Shown here one piece after another: positions 24,670 to 32,445 of a DNA stretch of 64,000 nucleotides (positions are counted from its first letter, which is position 1; each line of letters starts with the position of its first letter). A model generated the notes under the pieces. It ran no database searches. It had not been told where the DNA came from and worked only from the letters and a program-made list of their open reading frames with translations. This DNA is from Janibacter cremeus (lineage in GTDB: Bacteria; Actinomycetota; Actinomycetes; Actinomycetales; Dermatophilaceae), in contig NZ_CP115184.1 in NCBI RefSeq assembly GCF_029395675.1, positions 620,001 through 684,000 of the forward strand, in the 5' to 3' direction. The position numbers and the translations under genes were made by a program.

Positions 24670-26036
24670 GGTGTGGTGTCTCCTTCGTGGCCCGGTCGGG
24701 CCGATGTCGTGGATGGAAGGGGGTGGGTCAGGGACGGTGCGGCGCGGACGGCGCGGGTCCTCGCCTGGGCCATCTCGGCGAGGCGGTCGAGGCACAGGAG
24801 CGTGGTCTCCGTGTCGCCGACGAGGCCGCCCTTGGTGACCATGGGCAGGCCGGCGTGCGGTCCGGAGACGATCTCCCCGGCGACGGCGAGGGGCACGACC
24901 TCGTCCTCGACCTCGAGGCCCTGGCCGTCGAGGTGGTGCAGCACGGCGGCGGTGATGTCACCGCCGGTGGTGAAGAGGCCGTCCACGGGGGACTCCGCGA
25001 GGGATCGTCTGGTGATCTCGCCGAGGGCGACCGGCAGCTCGTCGCCCTCCTCGGGGGAGAGCCGGCGCAGGTCGCTGCCGTCGAGCACGGTGGCCACGAG
25101 GACGATCTCACCGGGACCGGCCTGCTCGAGGGCCTGCACCACCTCCGGGACGGTGGCCTCGACGTCGGGGACGACCGAGTCGGGCAGTGTCGTTGGACGC
25201 ACGACCCGGCAGCCGCGCTCGGTGATCAGTCGGTGCAGCTGGGCCCGGGTCAGGTCGGTGGCCGACCCCGAGACGGCCAGCAGCGGCCCGGCGCCGGACC
25301 GGTCGGGGAGCCCGAGCGCGGTTGCCATGGCGAGGGCGCCCGGGCCGGGGTCGACGGTCACCCACTGGACCTCGTCATCAGCGGCGACCGCCGCGGTGGC
25401 CACCTGGTCGAGGTGCTCGACGGTGAGGGCGTCGGCGACGATGACGTCGATGTCCTCGCGCAGCAGCGCGCGGATCGTCGCGACGAGCTCCTCGTGCGGG
25501 CTGGTGACCGCGCTCAGGCCCAGGTAGCCGACGCGCAGGTCGGTGAAGCGGGTCAGCAGCTCGCCCACGTCCGAGGTGTCCACGGGGGTGCGTGGGTCCC
25601 TGGCCAGCTCGGTCTGCTCGAGACGACGGCCCTGCAGCAGCTGGTGTCCGTCGACCGTGACCCGGCCGGCCAGGGGGTGGGCCGTCAGGCACAGCGCCAT
25701 GACCCGGCGGTCCGAGAGCTCCCGGACCGCCGTGAGCATGGCCTCGGTGGCGACGCCGATGTTGCCCCGCAGGGTGGTGTCGACCCGGGTGCTCAGCAGC
25801 TCGACGGGCCAGCCGGCCCGCACGGCGGCGTGGATCGGTCCACGCACGTCGTGCGGGTCGGCGTGCCGTGAGTCGGTCGTGACCACGATCGCGTCGAACT
25901 GCGGGTGGAACTGCGCGATCGCGCTCCACTCGTCGGCCCGTCCCAGGGTGACGGCCCGCATACCCGTCCTCGCGAAGCCGGCCGCGCTGGCGTTGGCGCC
26001 GGTGAGGTCGTCCGCGACGACGAGGACCGTGGCCAC
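24666..26036 (-). CDS. Four-carbon acid sugar kinase (DUF1537; DtnK/DenK/OtnK family)
   Basis: A 456-residue two-domain kinase. The N-terminal substrate domain has VLVVADDLTGANASAAGFA and STRVDTTLRGNIG. The C-terminal nucleotide domain has the family's DGLFTTGGDITAAVLHHL, VVPLAVAGEIVSGP and MVTKGGLVGD. DUF1537 kinases phosphorylate threonate or erythronate at C4. It starts with GTG four bases after the gntP stop, and overlaps pdxA2. The partner set (no dehydrogenase or isomerase) points to D-threonate; the exact substrate is an inference. Confidence 0.88.
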   Translation of the reverse strand: MATVLVVADDLTGANASAAGFARTGMRAVTLGRADEWSAIAQFHPQFDAIVVTTDSRHADPHDVRGPIHAAVRAGWPVELLSTRVDTTLRGNIGVATEAMLTAVRELSDRRVMALCLTAHPLAGRVTVDGHQLLQGRRLEQTELARDPRTPVDTSDVGELLTRFTDLRVGYLGLSAVTSPHEELVATIRALLREDIDVIVADALTVEHLDQVATAAVAADDEVQWVTVDPGPGALAMATALGLPDRSGAGPLLAVSGSATDLTRAQLHRLITERGCRVVRPTTLPDSVVPDVEATVPEVVQALEQAGPGEIVLVATVLDGSDLRRLSPEEGDELPVALGEITRRSLAESPVDGLFTTGGDITAAVLHHLDGQGLEVEDEVVPLAVAGEIVSGPHAGLPMVTKGGLVGDTETTLLCLDRLAEMAQARTRAVRAAPSLTHPLPSTTSARPGHEGDTTP

Positions 26037-26040
26037 CTCG

Positions 26041-27537
26041 TCAGCCCATGACCAGGTCGAGGATGAACAGCAGCGGCAGGGACCCGGCCCACACGGCGGT
26101 GGTGATGCCGGACCAGCCCTTCAGTGCTGCCGTGCCCTCGAGGCCGGTGAATCGGGTGACGACCCAGAAGTAGGAGTCGTTGAAGTAGCTGAAGACCATC
26201 GAGCCCGAGGTGCACGCCAGGACCGCGACCACCGGGTCGATGCCCAGGTTGCTCACGAGGGGAGCGGTGACCGAGGCGGCGGTGATCATCGCGACCGTGC
26301 CCGAGCCCTGGGCGACACGCACGACGCTGGCGATGACGAAGGGGACGAGGAAGGCCGGCAGGGCGGTCGCGGCGATGGCCTCGGCGAGGGCGTCGCCGAC
26401 ACCCGAGTCGCGCAGGACCTGACCGAAGGCGCCACCGGCACCGGTGATCAGCAGGATGAGGCCGGCCGAGGCGGCGGCGTCGGCGAACCAGCCCTGGACC
26501 TTGCTGCGCGGGGTCCAGCGGGGGAGCAGGACGTAGACCGCGAGGACCGCGCCGATGACGAGGGCGACGACCGGGTTGCCGAGGAAGGCGAAGGGAACCG
26601 TCCAGCCGCTGGGCTCGTACTCACCGGAGAGGACGCCCTGCTGGTTGCGGTCGATCGCCGCGGTGACGGTGTTGCTGACGATGAGCAGCAGCGGGACGAG
26701 GAGGGGGAGGGAGCCGAGGAGGGCGCCCACGGGGCGGTGCTTCTTGCCGGCCGGAGGCTCACCGAGGTAGGCCGCCGGGTCGTAGGTCTGCACGTCCGCG
26801 ATGTCGTCGCCGCGACCGGTGGCGGAGTCGCGCTCGTCGGACTCGAGGGTCAGGGTCGCGGTGGAGCCCCCGGTGGCGACGGCGTGGCCGTAGACGGCCT
26901 CCCGCACCTCGGGGATGATGCGGTCCTCGAGGAGCGGGCCGACCCAGCGGGCGTAGACCACGACGACGGGCAGGAGGATGACGCTGAAGACCAGGCCGAC
27001 GATGATGACCATGCCCAGGTCGGCGCCGAGGATGCCGGTGGCGGCGAGCGGGCCCGGGGTCGGGGGGACCAGGTGGTGGGTCAGGGTCATGCCGCAGCCG
27101 AGGGCGAGTGCGAGGGCGACGTAGCCGCCGCGCTTGACGCGCGCGATGGAGCGGGCCAGCGGGTTCATGATCACGTAGCCGGAGTCGCAGAAGACCGGGA
27201 TCGAGACGAGCGAGCCGACGGTGCCCATGGCCCACTCCTCACGGTCCTTGCCAAAGCCCCTGAGGAAGGCGCGAGCGAGCGCGTCCGCGGCCCCCGAGAC
27301 CTCGAGGAGCTTGCCGATGGCCACACCGAGACCGATGACGATGCCGATGCTGCCCAGGGTCGATCCGAAGCCGTCGGTGATCGAGCCGACGATGTCGGTG
27401 AGCGGCTGACCGGCGACGATGCCGGTGACGAGCCCGGCGATGAGCAGGGCGATGAAGGCGTCCAGCCGGGTGCGGAGCACCAGCACGATGATGGCCGCGA
27501 TGCCCAGCACGAGGGCGAGTAGCAGTTGTATGTCCAC
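26041..27537 (-). CDS. GntP-family sugar-acid permease
   Basis: A 498-residue integral membrane transporter with about twelve to fourteen helices. GntP features include IPVFCDSGYVIMNPLARSIA, TLTHHLVPPTPGPLAATGIL and the C-terminal FSYFNDSYFWVVTRFTGL. The family imports gluconate and related aldonates with protons. First gene of the operon; a GTG start with AGGAG seven bases upstream. The cargo is inferred from its neighbours to be a four-carbon sugar acid. Confidence 0.92.
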   Translation of the reverse strand: MDIQLLLALVLGIAAIIVLVLRTRLDAFIALLIAGLVTGIVAGQPLTDIVGSITDGFGSTLGSIGIVIGLGVAIGKLLEVSGAADALARAFLRGFGKDREEWAMGTVGSLVSIPVFCDSGYVIMNPLARSIARVKRGGYVALALALGCGMTLTHHLVPPTPGPLAATGILGADLGMVIIVGLVFSVILLPVVVVYARWVGPLLEDRIIPEVREAVYGHAVATGGSTATLTLESDERDSATGRGDDIADVQTYDPAAYLGEPPAGKKHRPVGALLGSLPLLVPLLLIVSNTVTAAIDRNQQGVLSGEYEPSGWTVPFAFLGNPVVALVIGAVLAVYVLLPRWTPRSKVQGWFADAAASAGLILLITGAGGAFGQVLRDSGVGDALAEAIAATALPAFLVPFVIASVVRVAQGSGTVAMITAASVTAPLVSNLGIDPVVAVLACTSGSMVFSYFNDSYFWVVTRFTGLEGTAALKGWSGITTAVWAGSLPLLFILDLVMG

Positions 27538-27603
27538 GATGACACTCCTGAGCGCGAGGGGCGGGCGTCACTGCCCGACATGAGCGAGTATGGCACCCGT
27601 AGT

Positions 27604-27655
27604 TGCGCAGAACAAGCATCTGTGTGCATGAAATGCGCAGAGCCCGCCTGCGCAG
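27604..27655 (-). promoter_or_regulatory. Three TGCGCAG direct repeats upstream of gntP (candidate DeoR operators)
   Basis: TGCGCAG occurs at 27604-27610, 27634-27640 and 27649-27655 (written on the + strand). The spacings are 30 and 15 bp and the repeats lie 67-118 bp upstream of the gntP start. Regular spacing and location ahead of an operon that encodes its own DeoR regulator make them good operator candidates. Confidence 0.5.
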
Positions 27656-27676
27656 TGCGACTCGTGGGGTCGGGAC

Positions 27677-27720
27677 ACGACTTCGCTCCTGAACCATCGT
27701 GTGTTCAGGAGCGAAGTCGT
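27677..27720 (-). terminator. 18-bp perfect-stem terminator after mhpC
   Basis: Arms 27677-27694 and 27703-27720 are perfectly complementary over 18 bp (ACGACTTCGCTCCTGAAC and its complement) with an 8-nt loop, 13 bp past the mhpC stop at 27734. It should end the mhp transcript and insulate the gntP operon; there is no T-run. Confidence 0.8.
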
Positions 27721-27733
27721 ATCGGCGTGGAGG

Positions 27734-28585
27734 TCAGTCGCGCAGGAAGTGCAGCACCTGCTCGGCGAACTCCTCGGCGTGCTCGATCTGGAGCCAGTGG
27801 CCGCAGCCGTTGATGAGGTACATGCGGGAGTTGGGCAGCATGGAGGTCAGCCGCAGGGAGTGCTCGAAGTGCACGACGCGGTCGTCGCGGCCGTGGAAGA
27901 GCAGCACGGGCGCGGTGATGTCGCGCAGGCGGGCGTGGTCGAGCTCGACGACGGGCTTCTTGCCGGTGCCGTCGATGAAGTTGCGCGCGTGCTCGGGGTG
28001 GGCGAGGACCATGTCGGTGCGCTGCTGGATCAGCTCGTCGGTGGCGAACTTCGAGTCGAAGGTCATCACGTCGACCAGTTCCTTCAGGGTCTCGAAGGAG
28101 GGCTGGCGGTAGCCCTTCTGCAGCACCTTCAACCCCTCGGTCAGGCCGGCCGCGCCCATGAGGGTGGGGGCGCCGGAGGAGGAGCCCATGGTGATCAGGC
28201 GGTGCACGCGCTCGGGGTGCTCGTAGCCGAAGCGCAGCGTGGTCCCGCCACCCATGGAGTTGCCGATGATGGTGGCCTGCTCGATGTCCAGCGCGTCGAG
28301 CAGGTCCAGCAGAGCGGTGGAGTGGTCGCGCTCCTGCCAGGTGACCGGGTCGGACTCGCCCCAGCCGGGCATGTCGACGGCGATGACCCGGTAGTGCTGC
28401 GCCAGGCGGGGGATGACGGCCGAGAAGTTGCTCCACCCGGTCGCGCCGGGCCCCGAGCCGTGCAGCAGGATCAGCGGCTGGCCGCCGCCGGCCTCGTTGA
28501 TGTGGATGTTCCACCGGCGGGTGGCGACCATCCGGCTGGTCGACTCGTAGGTCAGCTCGCTGGTGGGGGTGGTGGTAGCGGTCAT
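27734..28585 (-). CDS. mhpC: Meta-cleavage product (C-C) hydrolase, MhpC-like
   Basis: A 283-residue alpha/beta hydrolase. LLHGSGPGATGWSNFSAVIP is the oxyanion loop typical of MhpC/BphD enzymes. The nucleophile elbow is GNSMGG (Ser near 110), the acid is in FHGRDDRVVHFEH, and the His is in INGCGHWLQIEHAEEF. MhpC cuts 2-hydroxy-6-ketonona-2,4-dienedioate into 2-hydroxypenta-2,4-dienoate and succinate. It overlaps mhpB by 4 bp (ATGA), so the three mhp genes are translated together. Confidence 0.9.
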   Translation of the reverse strand: MTATTTPTSELTYESTSRMVATRRWNIHINEAGGGQPLILLHGSGPGATGWSNFSAVIPRLAQHYRVIAVDMPGWGESDPVTWQERDHSTALLDLLDALDIEQATIIGNSMGGGTTLRFGYEHPERVHRLITMGSSSGAPTLMGAAGLTEGLKVLQKGYRQPSFETLKELVDVMTFDSKFATDELIQQRTDMVLAHPEHARNFIDGTGKKPVVELDHARLRDITAPVLLFHGRDDRVVHFEHSLRLTSMLPNSRMYLINGCGHWLQIEHAEEFAEQVLHFLRD

Positions 28586-29532
28586 CGGTTGGTCTCCTTC
28601 GTGCGTGCGGTCATGACCCCGAAGCCGGCGATGTACTCGCGGATCGGGCGGTAGTACTCGTGCTCGACGGTGTAGTCACCGACGGCGGACATCGCGGAGA
28701 AGGCGGCCACCCAGGAGCGCACCTCGTGCGAGGAGTTGCCGGCGACCCGGGTCATCTCCTCGACGTCGTAGCGGTCGAAGGCCGCCACCTCGCCCGCGCG
28801 ACAGAGCCGCAGGAACTCGCGGTCCCAGTCCGGGTTGAGGTCGGTGATCGTGGCCGTGCCGGCGGCGAAGTCCTTGGCTGTGTCGATGACGCGTTGCTGC
28901 CGGGCGGCCTGCGCCTCGGGTGTGGGGTTGCGTCCGTCGATGAGCTTCTCGCGCACCTGTGGGGTGGCGGTGGCCCACTGCGGCACCGGCGGGTCGTGGC
29001 TGAGCCCGCCGGAGGCGATGACCAGGATCCGCTCGGGGCGCTCGGCGGCCCAGGCCCCGATCGCCTCGCCGAGCAGCCGGATGCGTCGCATCGGGACGAA
29101 GGGGGCGGCCACCCCGTTGACGAAGAGGGGGATGGTCGGCACGGTGTCGACCCCGCCGAAGATCACCTCCAGCGGCTGGACCGCGCCGTGGTCGACGCCC
29201 ATCGCGCGGGAGATCGTCAGGTCGACGTCGCGCGCCTGCACCGCCCGGGCGAGGTCCTCGGCCACATCGGCCGGGACGCGAAGGGGGCCGGTCGCGGTGT
29301 CGTAGTCACCGAGGCCGTAGGCGCCCAGGCCCAGGCAGAAGGGCGGCATCGTGTCGTAGAAGAAGCCGTTGTAGTGGTCCGGCCCGATGGTGATGACCAG
29401 ATCCGGGTCGACCTCGCGCACGAAGTTCCGCACGGCGGAGAAGGCGCTGTCGACCTCCCTTCGCACCTCGTCGGTGACCTCGATCCGGCCGAGCAGGGGA
29501 GTGTGCGACATCGCCACCAGCGACAGGCTCAT
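28582..29532 (-). CDS. mhpB: Type III extradiol dioxygenase, MhpB-like (2,3-dihydroxyphenylpropionate 1,2-dioxygenase)
   Basis: A 316-residue Fe(II) ring-cleavage enzyme; E. coli MhpB is of nearly the same length. SLSLVAMSHTPLLG at the N-terminus supplies a conserved iron-ligand His, DLVITIGPDHYNGFFYDTMP is the second conserved block, and ISRAMGVDHGAVQPLEVIFG plus IASGGLSHDPPVPQW hold the catalytic histidines. It opens the catechol ring of 2,3-dihydroxyphenylpropionate or a close analogue. The frame runs upstream, but the ATG at 29532 overlaps the mhpA stop as ATGA. Confidence 0.92.
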   Translation of the reverse strand: MSLSLVAMSHTPLLGRIEVTDEVRREVDSAFSAVRNFVREVDPDLVITIGPDHYNGFFYDTMPPFCLGLGAYGLGDYDTATGPLRVPADVAEDLARAVQARDVDLTISRAMGVDHGAVQPLEVIFGGVDTVPTIPLFVNGVAAPFVPMRRIRLLGEAIGAWAAERPERILVIASGGLSHDPPVPQWATATPQVREKLIDGRNPTPEAQAARQQRVIDTAKDFAAGTATITDLNPDWDREFLRLCRAGEVAAFDRYDVEEMTRVAGNSSHEVRSWVAAFSAMSAVGDYTVEHEYYRPIREYIAGFGVMTARTKETNR

Positions 29533-31268
29533 GCCGACACCCCCACCGGTCCCTGAGGTGCGAAGCCGTGCGCGGCTGAGCCTCGAAGGGACCCCACCGA
29601 CGTCGCCCCCATCGCGACCCGCAGCGCGGACAGCGCCCGTCCCGACTCCTGCGCCAGGCAGGCCGCGGCGACGAACCGGTCCGGCCGCAGGAAGACCACG
29701 CCCATTGCGGAGCGGTCGAACCAACCCTTGAGCGAGCCGTCGGTGTCACCGACGACGAGGGTGCCGGAGCCGGCGTACTCCCGCTCGGCCCACGGACGCT
29801 GGCTCTCGGACATGAAGGAGACGAAGCGTGCCCCCATGTGCTCGAGCTGGTGACGCTCCTCCTGCGTGAAGAGACGCGCGGGGTCGTTCCCCCAGGCCGC
29901 GACGGTCCACCACGGACCGATGACGTCGTCGAGACGCACGCCGGTGTGCTCGTGGGTGTTGACCCGCGGCTGGATGAACTGCTTGCCGACGGGCGTCTGC
30001 TTGTCGACGGCGTTGCGCACGGACATGAAGCGCGAGGTGCGGCGGCGCTCCTGCTCGCCGGGGAGCAGCGAGTCCGGGGAGACGATGACGCCCTTGGCGT
30101 AGAACGGCATCGGCTTGAACCGCATGTCGGCGAAGTAGCTCTTCACGCGGGGGCTGAGGTTCATCGCCCGGCTGACCGTGTCGCGCACGGCGCAGACGGC
30201 GCGGTTGGTGGGCTTGATGACCGAGCCGAAGGTCATCGACAGGTCGATCATCGCCTTGGCGTGGTCGCGGCGCTCGACATCGTAGGTGTCCAGGAGCGAC
30301 TCGTCGGCCTGGCCGGCGAGGACGCTCGCGAGCTTCCAGGCGAGGTTCGTCGCGTCGCGCATGCCGGAGTTCCACCCCTGGCCCATCCACACCGGCATCA
30401 GGTGCGCGGCATCGCCGGCGATGAGGATGCGTCCCTGGCGGAAGGAGCTGGCGATGCGGCCGTGGTGGGTGAAGACGCGGCGACGGATCACGTCGAGGGC
30501 CGAGGAGTCCGGCACGTGGTCGGCGAGCAGACCGGCGACGAACGCGTCGTCCTCCACCCGCTCGCTGGGCTCGTCGTCGAAGAGCATGAACTCCCAGCGG
30601 CGGATGCCGTGCGGCAGGCCGATCGAGACGTAGGGGCGCGCCGGGTCGGCGCCGAGGTAGACGTTGGGCGCGCCGAGCGGGTCGTTGTTGACGTCGATGA
30701 CGACCCACCGGGTCGACGGGGACTCGCCCACGAAGTCGACGTCCATCCGCTTGCGCGTGGGGGAGGACCCCCCTTCGCAGCCGACGAGGTAGTCCGCGGT
30801 GAAGACCTGCTCGCGGGTCGACCCGTCCGCCTCGGTGACGGTCGCGGTGACCTCGACGTGCTCGCCGCGGTCGACGCTGCGGGTGACCGTGTGGTCGAAG
30901 AGGACCCGGACGTTCCCGAAGCGCTCGAGCCCCTCGTGCAGCTGCTGGTCGACGAGCGGCTGGATGAAGCCGAACTTGCGCGGCCAGCCGAAGGGCTCGC
31001 CCTGCGGGGCGTTGGTCACCATCGTCTCGCCCCTGCCGTTGACCAGGCGCATCACGTGGTGGGGGATCGTGTACGGCTCGACCTGCTCGACCAGGCCCAT
31101 GGTCTGGATCGAGCGCATCGACTCGTCGTCCAGGCCCACGCCCCGGGGGTAGTCGATGAGCCGGCTGCGCGACTCGAGCAACGTCACGTCCCGGCCGTAG
31201 CGGCCCAGGAGGTTGGCCAGTGCCAGGCCGACGGGGCCGGCTCCCACGATCATCACTTCACTGTGCAT
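29529..31268 (-). CDS. mhpA: FAD-dependent 3-(3-hydroxyphenyl)propionate hydroxylase, MhpA-like
   Basis: A 579-residue flavoprotein aromatic hydroxylase (NADH + O2, phenol to catechol). The FAD Rossmann motif IVGAGPVGLALANLL is at the N-terminus, the DG-type motif is in LVGCEGGSSPTRK, and the second FAD motif ILIAGDAAHLMPVWMGQGWNSGMRDATNLAWKL lies in the middle. The C-terminal thioredoxin-like domain is present. The last 24 or so residues (from VGSLRGSA) are encoded by a hairpin-repeat copy and are probably not part of the ancestral protein. The start at 31268 lies 41 bp downstream of the palindromic operator. First gene of the mhpABC unit. Confidence 0.92.
   Translation of the reverse strand: MHSEVMIVGAGPVGLALANLLGRYGRDVTLLESRSRLIDYPRGVGLDDESMRSIQTMGLVEQVEPYTIPHHVMRLVNGRGETMVTNAPQGEPFGWPRKFGFIQPLVDQQLHEGLERFGNVRVLFDHTVTRSVDRGEHVEVTATVTEADGSTREQVFTADYLVGCEGGSSPTRKRMDVDFVGESPSTRWVVIDVNNDPLGAPNVYLGADPARPYVSIGLPHGIRRWEFMLFDDEPSERVEDDAFVAGLLADHVPDSSALDVIRRRVFTHHGRIASSFRQGRILIAGDAAHLMPVWMGQGWNSGMRDATNLAWKLASVLAGQADESLLDTYDVERRDHAKAMIDLSMTFGSVIKPTNRAVCAVRDTVSRAMNLSPRVKSYFADMRFKPMPFYAKGVIVSPDSLLPGEQERRRTSRFMSVRNAVDKQTPVGKQFIQPRVNTHEHTGVRLDDVIGPWWTVAAWGNDPARLFTQEERHQLEHMGARFVSFMSESQRPWAEREYAGSGTLVVGDTDGSLKGWFDRSAMGVVFLRPDRFVAAACLAQESGRALSALRVAMGATSVGSLRGSAAHGFAPQGPVGVSA
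29548..29593. repeat. Hairpin-repeat family copy inside the 3' end of mhpA
   Basis: GGTCCCT at 29548 pairs with AGGGACC at 29587-29593. The interior is GAGGTGCGAAGCC...GGCTGAGCCTCGA. In the coding sense it reads GSLRGSAAHGFAPQGP within the MhpA tail. This is the only copy seen inside a gene; the others are intergenic. Confidence 0.8.
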
Positions 31269-31309
31269 GGCTCGACCATGACGGCGCGGCAGCCGCGGCC
31301 CCATCACGT

Positions 31310-31326
31310 GTGCCACCCGGTGGCAC
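31310..31326. promoter_or_regulatory. 17-bp palindromic operator upstream of mhpA
   Basis: GTGCCACCCGGTGGCAC has 8-bp arms around one central base and ends 42 bp before the mhpA start. A near-identical palindrome lies upstream of the MFS importer at 33309. The IclR regulator gene lies between the two targets, and palindromes of this size are normal for IclR proteins. Confidence 0.75.
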
Positions 31327-31342
31327 GGCACCGGCGCGCGAT

Positions 31343-31398
31343 TCGCAGGAGCCTAAGCAGTTGCGAGGGAGGTGGCCCCGGTTCTCGCAGGAGCCTAA
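31343..31398. repeat. 42-bp tandem repeat, left part (split by the IS)
   Basis: A partial unit (31343-31356) and one full 42-bp unit (31357-31398, GCAGTTGCGAGGGAGGTGGC... ending GGAGCCTAA) precede the IS; the array resumes after it at 32377. Units are identical where they can be compared. Confidence 0.85.
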
Positions 31399-31415
31399 GA
31401 GGTCCCGCCAGTAGG

Positions 31416-32294
31416 TCATGGTCGCTTGTTCGGTCGTTTGTCCCAGCGGTGGCTGGTCCATGCCTTGCGCAGGAGCCGGCGGACGATGATCGCGGCGTTG
31501 GCCAGGGCGATGAATGCGGTGATGACGTGGGTGCGGCGTTCGGTGCAGATGGCCAGCTTTTTGAAGCCGCGGTTGTGCCAGGAGTTGGTGCGCTCAACGA
31601 CCCAGCGGGCGCCGGCCTGCAGGGGGAAGCCCTTGGCGCTGATCACGGGCGTGCAGCCCAGTTCCTCCAGCAGCTCTCGGGTGATGGCGCTGTCGTAGCC
31701 GGCGTCCAGGTGCACCGTGATCTGCTCGGGCAGCCCGACCCCGAAGCGGATCTCGAACCTGCCCAGTTGTTCCAGCGTGGGCCGCAGGAAGGGTGAGTCG
31801 TTGCGGTTGGCCGGGGCGACCATGCAGCCGATCGGGATCCCGGCCCCATCGGTCATTACCGACCGCTTGGTGCCTTGTTTGCCGCGGTCTACCGGGGATC
31901 TTCCCGCGGCGTGGCCACCGCAGGGAGCCTTGACGATGCACCCGTCGACGGTGATGTCTGCCAGGTCCAGGCCCACGATCCGGTCGTAGGCTTCCAAACA
32001 GATCTGCTCCAGCCGCTGAAAGAGCCCGGCGCGGATCCACGCATCGCGACGTCGGCGGATCGTCGTGGCCGAACAGGCCGAGTCCGCGATCCGTTCATAG
32101 GCAGCACCCAGCACGAGGCTCTGCACGAGCTTGTCGAAGACGACCCGGTCATCGATACGAGGGTTGTGACATCCCAGCGGGTGGGTGTCGACGTGGTCGG
32201 GGATCAGCGCGGCGAACTGGTCCCACAGGGGTTCGATGACAGAAGATGGCAGGGCAGGCACAAGCACCTCGGAACGGAAGACGGCGTTAGACAC
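31416..32294 (-). CDS. IS5-family DDE transposase
   Basis: A 292-residue transposase. The N-terminal DUF4096-type region (LPSSVIEPLWDQFAALIPD) is followed by the DDE core: Asp in DLADITVDGCIVKAP, Asp in VHLDAGYDSAITRELL and Glu in WVVERTNSWHNRGFKKL with the downstream Arg/Lys. All three acids are intact, so the enzyme may be active. The frame runs up to 32357, but GTG 32294 has AGGAAGAG close before it. The start codon sits in the loop of an 18-bp inverted repeat. The stop codon abuts the left terminal repeat. Confidence 0.92.
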   Translation of the reverse strand: MSNAVFRSEVLVPALPSSVIEPLWDQFAALIPDHVDTHPLGCHNPRIDDRVVFDKLVQSLVLGAAYERIADSACSATTIRRRRDAWIRAGLFQRLEQICLEAYDRIVGLDLADITVDGCIVKAPCGGHAAGRSPVDRGKQGTKRSVMTDGAGIPIGCMVAPANRNDSPFLRPTLEQLGRFEIRFGVGLPEQITVHLDAGYDSAITRELLEELGCTPVISAKGFPLQAGARWVVERTNSWHNRGFKKLAICTERRTHVITAFIALANAAIIVRRLLRKAWTSHRWDKRPNKRP

Positions 32295-32325
32295 CTCTTC
32301 CTGTACCGGTGCTTGTGCCTGCCCT
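32251..32325. promoter_or_regulatory. 18-bp inverted repeat around the transposase start codon
   Basis: AGGGCAGGCACAAGCACC (32251-32268) and its exact complement (32308-32325) flank a 39-bp spacer that contains the GTG start and ribosome site. A transcript reading through from outside the IS would fold the start region into a loop closed by an 18-bp stem, a known way for IS elements to limit transposase made from outside promoters. Confidence 0.7.
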
Positions 32326-32373
32326 ATGTCACCGACACGCGCCCGCCGGCCAGCCACCTACTGGCGCAACCTC

Positions 32374-32428
32374 TAAGCAGTTGCGAGGGAGGTGGCCCCG
32401 GTTCTCGCAGGAGCCTAAGCAGTTGCGA
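32374..32428. repeat. 42-bp tandem repeat, right part
   Basis: After the TAA target duplicate, a second full unit (32377-32418) and the first ten bases of a third (32419-32428) continue the array interrupted by the IS. No spacers are present, so this is not a CRISPR array. Confidence 0.85.
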
Positions 32429-32445
32429 AGGGCTGGCGGGTCGCC

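Larger units (their letters stand above)
31399..32373 (-). mobile_element. Complete IS5-family insertion sequence, 975 bp
   Basis: Terminal inverted repeats 31399-31416 (GAGGTCCCGCCAGTAGGT) and 32356-32373 (complement GAGGTTGCGCCAGTAGGT) match at 16 of 18 positions and enclose one transposase gene. TAA is duplicated at the flanks (31396-31398 and 32374-32376), matching the TNA targets of some IS5 subgroups. Removing IS and one TAA restores an uninterrupted 42-bp tandem array, which confirms the boundaries. Confidence 0.9.

Noticed and set aside
31343..32428. 42-bp repeats taken as a CRISPR array
   Set aside because: Units are directly adjacent with no variable spacers and no cas genes; the only interruption is an IS.
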